Shown: positions 1-6,437 of the stretch, piece by piece
How the letters are laid out: each line of letters starts with the position of its first letter
Numbering within the stretch: the first letter of the stretch is position 1
Source of the DNA: JADCRZ01 sp039921525
GTDB lineage: Bacteria; Bacteroidota; Bacteroidia; Chitinophagales; Chitinophagaceae
Direction of reading: 5' to 3'
Length of the DNA: 16,550 nucleotides
Assembly: GCA_039921525.1 (NCBI GenBank)
Contig: JBDSBP010000243.1
Coordinates: 1 to 16,550 of the forward strand
Program-made: the position numbers and the translations under genes
The notes under the pieces: model-generated
The model's database searches: none
The model's input: only the letters and a program-made list of their open reading frames with translations
Told to the model about the DNA's origin: nothing

Positions 1-67
1 CGCATCAAAAATGTTATTTACACGGGTGATATCGGCGCTGATAGAACCTCACACTTCATGCCTGATC

Positions 68-784
68 TCACAGATCCCCTAACTGGGGCCGGACAATTAT
101 TTCTTCCACCACAGCCTGCGGAGACAATTGCGCGGCAGATACTATAAGCTCAGCGATATCTTCTGATTCCATAATCCGCTGGGGCGGAATATCGCTGCCT
201 TTCCATGAATCCGTATAAACCGCTCCGGGAATCACCGCCGTTACTTTAATTCCATAAGGTTTCATTTCTTCGCGCAGGTTTTTAGTAAAGCCTAACATGG
301 CAAATTTGCTGATGCTGTAGGCACCGCCATTATTGTACGCTTTTAGTGAAGCAATGGAGCAGATATTGAATATATGCCCTTTCTTATTTTCCATCATCCG
401 GGGTAATAATAACCTGGTGAGATGATATGCGCTGTACAAATTACTGGCTATCATTTTTTCCAAAACCCCCTCTTCTTCATTATAGATACTACCCGGCAGA
501 AATTGACCTGCATTATTCACCAGTATATCAGCCATACCACCAGGCATTTTGATGGCCTGCGATTCGGCCCAACTACCAAATGATCTGGCGCCGGCGGCTT
601 CACTTAGATCCGCAGGAATGGCTTTAATAATAATACCAGGATATCTTATCAACAACTCCTCCATCGTTTTATACAACTGCACTTCATTCCTGGCACATAA
701 AATAAGATTATGGTTATTAGCAGCAAATTTTTCTGCGATGGCTCTCCCTATTCCTTTACTTGCACCAGTGATGATAACATTCAT
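68..784 (-). CDS. SDR family NAD(P)-dependent oxidoreductase
   Basis: A 238-residue classical short-chain dehydrogenase/reductase, the usual length for the family. The glycine-rich dinucleotide-binding motif TGASKGIG lies at residues 6-13, NNAG at 90-93, the structural Asn at 115, a catalytic Ser at about 143, and the YxxxK pair at Tyr156/Lys160. The segment PGAVYTDSW at 186-194 matches the usual PG.v.T region after the active site. All catalytic residues are present, so it should be an active cytosolic oxidoreductase. The substrate cannot be read from the sequence; a 3-oxoacyl reductase-like or YdfG-like role is possible, but so are many others. The first Met is right at the Rossmann fold start (MNVIITGAS), so the start is secure. 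It is divergent from the HAD gene and stands alone on its strand within the window. Confidence 0.93.
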   Translation of the reverse strand: MNVIITGASKGIGRAIAEKFAANNHNLILCARNEVQLYKTMEELLIRYPGIIIKAIPADLSEAAGARSFGSWAESQAIKMPGGMADILVNNAGQFLPGSIYNEEEGVLEKMIASNLYSAYHLTRLLLPRMMENKKGHIFNICSIASLKAYNNGGAYSISKFAMLGFTKNLREEMKPYGIKVTAVIPGAVYTDSWKGSDIPPQRIMESEDIAELIVSAAQLSPQAVVEEIIVRPQLGDL

Positions 785-956
785 AAATTCACGTTTGAAT
801 TAAATATAGGGGTTGAAGTAACGATAACCATTACTTACCTGGAAGAACAGTTATTAAAATGATTAAAACAAAAACATTTTATTTTTGTTTGAACCTTTTC
901 GCAGCTTGTGTTTGCAGGCTTATCAACCCAGCACGGGCTTATACCTATTTTTATAC
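785..956. promoter_or_regulatory. Divergent intergenic region with a 9-bp inverted repeat
   Basis: This 172-bp gap separates the divergent SDR and HAD genes. AAACAAAAA at 866-874 is a perfect inverted match to TTTTTGTTT at 882-890, with a 7-nt loop. The right arm contains TATTTTTG (880-887), which fits the Bacteroidota -7 consensus TAnnTTTG for plus-strand transcription towards the HAD gene and would give a leader of about 60 nt. On the minus strand the nearest match is TATATTTA (811-804), in front of the SDR gene. I see no convincing -33 TTG for either. The symmetric site could be an operator or simply an A/T-rich chance palindrome. Confidence 0.3.
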
Positions 957-1652
957 ATGAAATATAAACATCTTTTTTTTGACCTTGACCACACGCTATG
1001 GGATTTTGATGCCAACAGCCGTTTAACACTCCAGGAGTTATATCTAAGTTTTGAGTTAGCGCAAAAAGGTGTCACTAATTTCGATCTCTTTCACAAAACG
1101 TACCTTGTTCATAATGATTTACTGTGGGCCCGTTATCGGAATGGCTTTATTAAAGTTGATGAATTACGTTGGAAACGAATGTGGCTGACGCTTATCGATT
1201 TTAAAATAGGAGATGAAAACCTGGCAAGATTAATGGGCGAACAATTTCTTCATTTATTGCCTTCCCGTAAAGCATTATTTCCTGGTACTATAGAAACACT
1301 GCAGTTCCTGACCGACAAAAATTACCAGCTTCATCTTATCACTAATGGATTTGAAAAAACCCAGCATAACAAATTGAAACATTCCGGGCTGGATATATTT
1401 TTTAAGGAAGTAATCACTTCAGAAAGCAGTAACAGCATTAAACCGAATAAGGAAATTTTTGATTATGCTTTTGAGAAGACCAAATCACAATGCCATGAAT
1501 GTATTATGATTGGCGATAGTATGGAGGCAGATATCCAGGGAGCCATCAACGCCGGTATTGACCAGGTTTACATGAATCACCTGAATATCGAACCTTCTAT
1601 TCAACCCACATATACCGTCCATTCCCTGAAAGAGCTGGAACAGATTTTTTAA
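957..1652 (+). CDS. YjjG-type noncanonical pyrimidine nucleotidase (HAD superfamily)
   Basis: A 231-residue HAD hydrolase. Motif I is FFDLDHTLWDF, with nucleophile Asp9 and acid/base Asp11; motif II is ITNG, with Thr129; motif III is Lys162 in SIKPNKEIF; motif IV is GDS..AD, with Asp187 and Asp192. The DHTLWDF signature and the helical cap between motifs I and II match the YjjG group, which dephosphorylates pyrimidine nucleoside monophosphates, including noncanonical ones, and is thought to cleanse the nucleotide pool. I chose the Met at 957 because the conserved beta strand of motif I starts a few residues later. The in-frame Met at 885 would add 24 residues with no family counterpart. It converges on psd, with 60 bp between stops and no clear terminator. 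Substrate assignment rests on family resemblance only. Confidence 0.88.
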   Translation: MKYKHLFFDLDHTLWDFDANSRLTLQELYLSFELAQKGVTNFDLFHKTYLVHNDLLWARYRNGFIKVDELRWKRMWLTLIDFKIGDENLARLMGEQFLHLLPSRKALFPGTIETLQFLTDKNYQLHLITNGFEKTQHNKLKHSGLDIFFKEVITSESSNSIKPNKEIFDYAFEKTKSQCHECIMIGDSMEADIQGAINAGIDQVYMNHLNIEPSIQPTYTVHSLKELEQIF

Positions 1653-1712
1653 AAAAACAAGCTTTGTCTTAACGATCTGCCGGAAAAGTATTTTACCGAA
1701 ACAGAGATTGCT

Positions 1713-2369
1713 TTATAAAGTCGCTATTACTGTCAGCCCGCCTTTAACTACCTGGTTTAGTTCCACCAAAATCTTGGTGCCAACCGGTAACAGCAAATCT
1801 ACGCGACTGCCAAACTTTATAAATCCCATTTCTGCTGCTTGCTCTACCTGTTGGCCCACCTGGAGGTAATTTACAATGCGTTTAGCCACGGCGCCAGCTA
1901 TTTGTTTAATCATAACCTCTACTCCGTTCTGCCTTATAACCACGCTATGGCGTTCATTTTCTGTGGATGATTTAGGATGCCAGGCCACCAGGTATTTTCC
2001 TTTATGATATTTACTGTAAACTACTTTCCCACTTACAGCATTCCTGTTTACGTGCACATTGGCCGGACTCATAAAAATGGAGATCTGGAGCCGCTTCTCT
2101 TTAAAATATTCTTCATCAAAAGTATCTTCAATAACTACTACTTTACCATCGCAGGGAGAAACGATCTTGCCATCATCTATCGTTAAAGTACGCTTGGGAA
2201 TTCTAAAAAAGGAAATGACAAACAGCAATAGAACAAACGTTACAATAAAGATTATCCAACTTATTAGCGGCGAAGAAAAGCTGATAAAATAGAACGACAA
2301 CAAATTAAAAATTGCAAATGCAATAAAACAAATTGCAATCGTTTTGAAGCCTTCTTTATGGATCGTCAT
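1713..2369 (-). CDS. psd: Phosphatidylserine decarboxylase proenzyme, short type
   Basis: A 218-residue proenzyme of the short phosphatidylserine decarboxylase class. It converts phosphatidylserine to phosphatidylethanolamine, the main bacterial zwitterionic lipid, at the inner membrane. Two hydrophobic segments at about residues 8-31 and 34-55 anchor it. The conserved SPCDGKVV block follows at about 71-78, then FMSPANVHVNR, and FGSR at 186-189. Family knowledge says the chain self-cleaves between Gly187 and Ser188 and that Ser188 becomes the pyruvoyl cofactor, leaving an alpha chain of about 31 residues. Length and cleavage site match the short enzyme found in many Bacteroidota rather than the longer E. 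coli form. A TAATTTTG -7-like box lies 45 bp upstream. It precedes nothing obviously cotranscribed; adk, on the same strand, lies 179 bp upstream. pssA, often a neighbour, is not seen here. Confidence 0.95.
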   Translation of the reverse strand: MTIHKEGFKTIAICFIAFAIFNLLSFYFISFSSPLISWIIFIVTFVLLLFVISFFRIPKRTLTIDDGKIVSPCDGKVVVIEDTFDEEYFKEKRLQISIFMSPANVHVNRNAVSGKVVYSKYHKGKYLVAWHPKSSTENERHSVVIRQNGVEVMIKQIAGAVAKRIVNYLQVGQQVEQAAEMGFIKFGSRVDLLLPVGTKILVELNQVVKGGLTVIATL

Positions 2370-2413
2370 TATAAATAATTAAATGGTAAAATTAGGTAAT
2401 GAAAGCAGAGAGG

Positions 2414-2421
2414 CAAAATTA
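2414..2421 (-). promoter_or_regulatory. Candidate psd promoter -7 element
   Basis: Read on the minus strand, this is TAATTTTG, an exact fit to the Bacteroidota -7 consensus TAnnTTTG. It would place transcription start near 2408 and give a psd leader of about 40 nt. No good -33 TTG is visible 17-23 bp further upstream, so this rests on one short motif. Confidence 0.35.
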
Positions 2422-2548
2422 AAGGTAAGCTGAATATAAATAGCAGCAGGTTGCTATCTGCGGGCAGGCGAATGGCCAGGGTTAACCATTTAGTATCCAC
2501 ACATGCATAAGGCGACAATACAATATTACCGATACTGAAGAGTTAGAT

Positions 2549-3136
2549 TCAGTGCACTTTAGCTTTTCGCTTATCAATTTCCTTGACCAGGTTATTAAAA
2601 ATATCATCTATTGTTCCTTCTCCTTTTACATACACCACTTTATCGTACTTGTTATAATGATCCGCAACGGCAGAAGTCTTTTTATGATATTCGACAATTC
2701 TGGCCCGTACAACCTCATCGTTCCTGTCATCAGCCCGGCCCGAGGTTAGTCCCCGGTTTAAAAGACGGTTCACCAGTTCTTCTTCGCTGACTTCCAGTGC
2801 CAATACCATATTTATACCTGTTTGGTGTTCCGATAACATATTATCCAAAGCCATTGCCTGTGCCTTGGTGCGGGGGAAACCATCAAATAAAAACCCCTGG
2901 CATCCCTGGTTAGCTTCCAATAAAGCGCTGATCATGCCTATCATCACTTCGTCTGGAACCAGTTCGCCCTTGTCCATAAAATACTTGGCTTCCAGTCCTA
3001 GTTTGGTTTTCTGTTGAATTTCATTCCTTAAAAGGTCGCCCGTAGAAAGGTGTTTCAAACCGTAGGTTGATATCAGTCTTTCCGATTGTGTGCCTTTGCC
3101 GCTGCCAGGAGGGCCAAATAGTATAAAGTTAAACAT
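2549..3136 (-). CDS. adk: Adenylate kinase, short-LID type
   Basis: With the start at 3136 the product is 195 residues. It catalyses ATP + AMP to 2 ADP in the cytosol and keeps adenylate pools balanced. The P-loop GPPGSGKGT is at residues 8-16, the AMP-site segment STGDLLR at 31-37, and DGFPRT at 85-90. The LID region (about 127-146, with RADDR) is short and lacks the roughly 25-residue, often Cys4 zinc-binding insertion of long-form bacterial enzymes. I chose Met at 3136 because MFNFILFGPPGSGKGT begins exactly where the family does. An upstream in-frame Met at 3208 would add 24 residues of low-complexity leader, though a -7-like box in front of it keeps that start possible. It is divergent from recA. 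Confidence 0.95.
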   Translation of the reverse strand: MFNFILFGPPGSGKGTQSERLISTYGLKHLSTGDLLRNEIQQKTKLGLEAKYFMDKGELVPDEVMIGMISALLEANQGCQGFLFDGFPRTKAQAMALDNMLSEHQTGINMVLALEVSEEELVNRLLNRGLTSGRADDRNDEVVRARIVEYHKKTSAVADHYNKYDKVVYVKGEGTIDDIFNNLVKEIDKRKAKVH

Positions 3137-3228
3137 AGTGTGTCCTAAGCTTAGTGATGAAACAACCCGTAGTAAAAATCGATCATCATTCAATATAAAT
3201 GATTCCACTTACAGGTAAAGATATTTTA

Positions 3229-3236
3229 TAAAGGTA
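3229..3236 (-). promoter_or_regulatory. Candidate adk promoter -7 element
   Basis: The minus strand reads TACCTTTA, seven of eight positions to TAnnTTTG and close to the frequent TACCTTTG form. Transcription would begin near 3222, leaving about 85 nt to the preferred adk start at 3136 or about 14 nt to the alternative in-frame Met at 3208. A -33 element is not clear. Confidence 0.3.
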
Positions 3237-3399
3237 AATATACTGGAACAGCGTTAATATTAGCATCTGCATCCGGAAATGTTATGGAAAATCAAGATTC
3301 GTTTGTTTTCCGCACTTTTAAACCACGGCCATCGATATAAAGTGTGATTAAATTAAAAAAGCTGTTTTTTCTCAACTAAAAGGGTTTTTTAGCGGTAAA

Positions 3400-3430
3400 T
3401 TTTTTGCCTGTTCTGATTACTTTAGTATTG
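3400..3430 (+). promoter_or_regulatory. Candidate distal recA promoter
   Basis: TTTTTTG (3400-3406), a 16-bp spacer, then TAGTATTG (3423-3430) resemble the Bacteroidota -33 TTG / -7 TAnnTTTG pair, with one -7 mismatch and a slightly short spacer. It would start transcription near 3437 and give recA a leader of about 180 nt that contains the tandem repeat at 3511-3554. Confidence 0.3.
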
Positions 3431-3510
3431 CAAAGGGGAAGATATAAAACGGCTTGGCTCAATCAATGAGGACATCGGCTTTACCCGGAAAGACAAACAA
3501 TTCTAAAGGA

Positions 3511-3554
3511 AGCTGTTACCCAAAATAATTAGCTAAAGTTACTAAAATAATTAG
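3511..3554 (+). repeat. Two-unit direct repeat upstream of recA
   Basis: AGCTGTTACCCAAAATAATT (3511-3530) is followed directly by a diverged second unit at 3531-3552 that begins AGCTAAAGTTACT. AAAATAATTAG occurs at 3522-3532 and again at 3544-3554, exactly 22 bp apart, or about two helical turns. Both copies are preceded by GTTAC. It lies 60-105 bp before the recA start, so it may be a pair of same-face binding sites for a regulator. Confidence 0.6.
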
Positions 3555-3591
3555 TGTGTATAAATAAAAGCAACTAACTTTACCCATTCAA

Positions 3592-3599
3592 TAAATTTG
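3592..3599 (+). promoter_or_regulatory. Candidate proximal recA promoter -7 element
   Basis: TAAATTTG fits TAnnTTTG exactly and ends 16 bp before the recA ATG. Initiation here would give a very short leader of about 10 nt. I see no -33 TTG at the usual distance, so an activator (perhaps at the tandem repeat) might be needed if the site is real. The identical octamer precedes uvrB at 9532-9539. Confidence 0.4.
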
Positions 3600-3615
3600 A
3601 AGAAATATTACAGCT

Positions 3616-4629
3616 ATGTCAAATGCAGAAAAACTCAAGGCACTAAAGCTAACCATTGATAAAATAGATAAAGATTTTGGCAAGGGGAGTGTCATGATGA
3701 TGAACGAGCGCTCCCAGGAGCCCCAGGAGGTTATATCAACCGGTTCCATCGGGCTGGATGTAGCTTTGGGTATTGGAGGTTTACCAAAGGGACGGGTTGT
3801 TGAAATTTACGGACCGGAATCTTCCGGTAAAACCACCCTGGCTATTCACGTGATTGCTGAAGCGCAAAAGAAAGGGGGCATGTGCGCGATTATTGATGCA
3901 GAACATGCTTTTGATAGCGCCTATGCCAGGAAATTAGGAGTAGATGTGGATAACCTTCTAATATCTCAACCAGATTATGGGGAACAAGGATTGGAAATCG
4001 CCGACCGCCTTATTCTATCCGGTGCCATTGATGTGGTAGTGATCGACTCCGTAGCGGCTCTTGTTCCGAAAGGTGAGCTGGAAGGAGAAATGGGGGATTC
4101 AAAAATGGGCCTCCAGGCAAGGTTGATGAGCCAGGCACTTAGAAAACTCACAGCCACCATTAGTAAAACCAATACCATCTGTATTTTTATAAACCAGCTC
4201 CGTGAAAAGATTGGTGTTATGTTTGGCAATCCCGAAACTACAACGGGGGGTAACGCGTTAAAATTTTATTCATCCGTGCGACTTGATATCCGCCGCATGG
4301 CCCAAATAAAGGATGGTGAGGAAGCTGTAGGTAACCGGGTGAAAGTTAAAGTAGTTAAGAATAAAGTGGCCCCTCCTTTCCGCCAGGCTGAATTTGATAT
4401 TATTTACGGAGAAGGCATCAGTAAGATGGGCGAAATTATTGATATGGGTGTAGAATTAGGCGTTATTCAAAAAAGCGGTAGCTGGTTCAGTTATGATACG
4501 ACCAAATTAGGACAGGGCAGGGAATCCGTTAAACAATTAATACAGGATAATCCTGAACTAGCTGCTGAGCTGGAAAAAAAGATCAGGGATAAGATCAGTA
4601 GCGATACGGCAGCCGCAGCGGCAGTTTAG
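3616..4629 (+). CDS. recA: RecA recombinase
   Basis: A 337-residue RecA, the ATP-dependent strand-exchange protein that forms filaments on single-stranded DNA for homologous recombination, fork repair and, where present, SOS signalling. The Walker A GPESSGKTT is at residues 66-74, catalytic Glu96 is in AEHAFD, Walker B is VVVIDS with Asp144, and the DNA-binding L2 loop GNPETTTGGNALKFY is at about 204-218. The N-terminal polymerisation helix (KALKLTIDKIDKDFGKGSV) is intact. The C-terminus ends in SSDTAAAAAV and lacks the strongly acidic tail of E. coli RecA, which in that protein restrains activity. The start is secure from the conserved N-terminus. It is transcribed alone and ends in a terminator at 4761-4790. 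Whether it is damage-induced cannot be read here; no LexA gene or convincing box is visible. Confidence 0.99.
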   Translation: MSNAEKLKALKLTIDKIDKDFGKGSVMMMNERSQEPQEVISTGSIGLDVALGIGGLPKGRVVEIYGPESSGKTTLAIHVIAEAQKKGGMCAIIDAEHAFDSAYARKLGVDVDNLLISQPDYGEQGLEIADRLILSGAIDVVVIDSVAALVPKGELEGEMGDSKMGLQARLMSQALRKLTATISKTNTICIFINQLREKIGVMFGNPETTTGGNALKFYSSVRLDIRRMAQIKDGEEAVGNRVKVKVVKNKVAPPFRQAEFDIIYGEGISKMGEIIDMGVELGVIQKSGSWFSYDTTKLGQGRESVKQLIQDNPELAAELEKKIRDKISSDTAAAAAV

Positions 4630-5008
4630 CACACTTTAGGTTTAAAATCACCAGGCTGATAAGGCGTTTTTGGTTGTAAAAAGCATAGTAAAAATACTGA
4701 TTATTCAATTTCAATAAGGGATAACTGAACAAGATATTTGGTAGGTGGGTTGTAAATTTAAACGGCTTTCGTTAAGAAGGCCGTTTTTTGTTTATATACC
4801 TGACGAGGTCGATTTCATATAATAAGAAGAAAAGCAACGATTTATGAGCGCTTACTGACCCTTAAAATAAAAAAGGGGTCAGAATAGAAATTCAACCCCG
4901 TTTTAAAATCCAATATCCTATGAAAAACCGTTGTAATATTAAACACTAAAAACGAATTCTGCAACATTTTTCACAGTTTGCGTATTTATACGCGAGATAA
5001 ACACATAT
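4630..5008. other. recA-T9SS gene convergent intergenic region
   Basis: No gene is apparent in these 379 bp. They hold the recA terminator (4761-4790). A second hairpin has arms CTGACCCTT (4855-4863) and AAGGGGTCAG (4873-4882) with one bulge and an A-rich loop. A third is the perfect palindrome GCGTATTTATACGC (4980-4993), placed 15 bp beyond the stop of the minus-strand gene. Neither of the last two is followed by a T-run in the relevant direction, so they are at best weak terminators. Confidence 0.5.
4761..4790 (+). terminator. Rho-independent terminator after recA
   Basis: AACGGCTTT (4761-4769) pairs with AAGGCCGTT (4777-4785) as a 9-bp stem with one G-U wobble and a 7-nt loop, followed by a T-run ending at 4789. 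It lies about 130 bp after the recA stop on the plus strand, and no other plus-strand gene lies between. Confidence 0.8.
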
Positions 5009-5623
5009 CTAATTTTTTATTAATTTTTTAGATATTACCTGGTTGGACTCCTGCTGTGAAATAGTAATTATATAGATATTCTTTTCTAAAGAAGAAACAT
5101 CGACGCTCTGCAGGCCGGGTTGCAGCTGTTTCAAAATTCTAACTTTGCCTGTTTCATCGGTTATTTTCAGCTCCACTGTATAATCTGATCGAAGGATAAG
5201 CAGCTTATCAACCGGGTTGGGATAGAACTTACAGAAAATACTACCGGCAATACCGGCCGTAATAGTATGTGAATAGACAGTTTTTTTATCGGTTAACGGC
5301 ATTTTTATCCGGTAATAGTTTTTTGAACGGGATGGTTTCTCATCAAGGAACTCATAAGCATCTCCGACTTCGCCTGCTTTTATCACTCCTATTACTTCAT
5401 ACACTTTTTCATCAATACTTCTTTCAATAATATAAAATCCACTTTTTTCTAAACCTGATGATTTCCATTGTAGCAGGATTCTATTATCTTTTACCAATGG
5501 TTTAGATGATAGAAAGATGATAACAGATATAGAATCTTCCAACAAATTTGCGGGGAATGCCTTCTGAGCTAATGAAGACACATAAAATAACGATTGAACC
5601 AAACAGAATACCAGTTTAATCAT
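5009..5623 (-). CDS. Small secreted protein with T9SS C-terminal sorting domain
   Basis: A 204-residue protein with a hydrophobic N-terminal signal peptide (residues 1 to about 19, cleavage plausibly after SSLA). A beta-sandwich-like segment at about 45-125 has the pattern LQWKSSG...GFYIIERS...YEFLDE...NYYRIKM. That pattern commonly precedes sorting domains in Bacteroidota. The C-terminal domain at about 130-204 contains FYPNPVDKLLIL, TDETGKV and a terminal basic KKLIKN, typical of type A T9SS signals. Family knowledge says such domains direct export across the outer membrane and are removed or anchored. There is no catalytic or adhesive module between signal and sorting domain, so the cargo is unusually minimal. 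It may be a remnant of a larger secreted protein or a small surface protein. Function is unknown. It is convergent with recA and divergent from the mgsA remnant. Confidence 0.8.
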   Translation of the reverse strand: MIKLVFCLVQSLFYVSSLAQKAFPANLLEDSISVIIFLSSKPLVKDNRILLQWKSSGLEKSGFYIIERSIDEKVYEVIGVIKAGEVGDAYEFLDEKPSRSKNYYRIKMPLTDKKTVYSHTITAGIAGSIFCKFYPNPVDKLLILRSDYTVELKITDETGKVRILKQLQPGLQSVDVSSLEKNIYIITISQQESNQVISKKLIKN

Positions 5624-5779
5624 TTATAATGCTATAAAATGTGGATAACCTATTGAAAACATCAATACCATTTTTGAAACGAAACAAACCTCCTGGAAAG
5701 TTTATATCATTTGTTAGATAATTGATAAAGTGATAATATTCCATTCCATTAAAACGGCAGCCATACAAATAAGACAGTT

Positions 5780-6205
5780 GATCGAAGAATAGCCATGGTG
5801 GCGCATGACCACAAAAAAAGCGAAATTATTGGCTGGGCGATAAATAATAACAACCTGCTTGAAAATCATTTTCTATTTGCTATCCAAAATACCAGCCTTC
5901 TGTAGGAAAGTGCGTTAGGGCTACCTGTTATCAAATTTATGAGCGGACCATTGGGCGGCGATCACCAGGTGGGATCTAATCTCTCCGAAGGAAATATCGT
6001 CATTTTTATGTTCTTCCGGGACCCAAGGGAAGCTCAACCTCATGATCCTGATGTTTGAGCACTTTTAAGGCTTGCCGGGGTATGGATTATTCCCGTAGCT
6101 TGCGATAGCCCCACCTCAGATTTTATTTTCACCTCTCCGGTTATGAGGCAGGAGTATGATGCTGTATTGCCTGACTATAGTTCTTACCTCAGTAGCAATA
6201 TCTAG
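5780..6205 (+). pseudogene. mgsA: Degraded methylglyoxal synthase gene
   Basis: Methylglyoxal synthase converts dihydroxyacetone phosphate to methylglyoxal, a phosphate-releasing bypass of glycolysis. In one continuous plus frame this region reads DRRIAMVAHDHKKSEIIGWA, and further on ESALGLPVIKFMSGPLGGDH, FFRDPREAQPHDPDV, ALLRLAGVWIIPVAC, SDFIFTSP and PDYSSYL. I recognise these as family blocks in order and with family spacing. The frame is broken by TAG at 5903-5905 and TGA at 6056-6058, with no indel. The catalytic Asp in GGD and the His in VAHD and PHDPDV survive. The phosphate-binding TGTTG loop is replaced by IQNTS, and no normal start precedes it: the frame is closed by TAA at 5750-5752, and the first in-frame ATG is at 5795, inside the first beta strand. 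The final TAG (6203-6205) lies within the left end of repeat A1. The gene is therefore very likely dead and decaying by substitution. Confidence 0.88.
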
Positions 6206-6359
6206 TGTTATGTCAACTCTAAAATGACGCTTTGGCTATCAGCCTTCCCCTATCGGCTATCAGGAGGAAACTAATTCTAGCATTGTTTTCCTCCTGATAG
6301 CTGACTGCTGATAGCTGATAGCCAAAATAACCGACAGTTTATGTTTGACATGACACTAG
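6202..6359 (+). repeat. Palindromic repeat element A, copy 1
   Basis: A 158-bp element bounded by CTAGTGTTATGTCAA (6202-6216) and TTGACATGACACTAG (6345-6359), which are inverted repeats matching at 14 of 15 positions. Inside, TTTGGCTATCAG (6231-6242) pairs perfectly with CTGATAGCCAAA (6315-6326). A second nested stem pairs GCTATCAGGAGGAAAC with GTTTTCCTCCTGATAGC with a 1-nt bulge around a 13-nt loop. The right arm has short CTGATAG iterations. It encodes no protein. A related copy lies at 9257-9404 in the same orientation. The architecture fits a MITE or REP-like non-autonomous repeat. No clear target-site duplication is visible. Confidence 0.85.
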
Positions 6360-6437
6360 TTTATACAGGTGGAGGAATAGTTTTTGATCGGTATCATATA
6401 TATGATTTACTATTGAACAGTCAATGTCGTTAATGGA

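Larger units (their letters stand above)
3137..3615. other. adk-recA divergent intergenic region
   Basis: These 479 bp hold no ORF resembling a protein. From left to right they contain the adk -7-like box (3229-3236), an A/T-rich stretch with short T-runs (3340-3405), a plus-strand promoter-like pair (3400-3430), a tandem repeat (3511-3554), and a second -7-like box (3592-3599). TAAAGTTA (3534-3541) is also inverted perfectly as TAACTTTA (3575-3582). I see no recognisable small RNA or riboswitch, and no LexA box that I can defend. Confidence 0.6.

Noticed and set aside
1..147. Open plus-strand frame from the window edge to TAA at 145-147, possibly the end of an upstream gene
   Set aside because: It would overlap the C-terminus of the well-supported SDR gene by about 80 bp on the opposite strand, and I recognise no family in the visible residues. 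The 67 bp outside the SDR gene are too few to judge.
885..956. N-terminal extension of the HAD nucleotidase from the Met at 885
   Set aside because: The 24 extra residues have no counterpart before motif I in this family, and the stretch overlaps the candidate promoter.
1653..1712. Possible bidirectional terminator between the HAD gene and psd
   Set aside because: ACAAGCTTTGT gives only a 4-bp stem beside an A/T run; too weak to call.
5640..5648. TGTGGATAA, the complement of the DnaA box TTATCCACA
   Set aside because: A single box with no cluster, no dnaA or dnaN, and no A/T-rich unwinding array. One 9-mer in 16.5 kb is compatible with chance.
5903..6058. Recoding (stop readthrough or selenocysteine at TGA) keeping mgsA functional
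   Set aside because: Two different stops, no stem-loop that I can identify after the TGA, no Cys or Sec expected at either site in the family, and a changed phosphate-binding loop all favour a pseudogene.
6202..6359. CRISPR-like array from the repeated CTGATAG units in element A
   Set aside because: The units are tandem without spacers, confined to one arm of a hairpin, and no cas gene is present.
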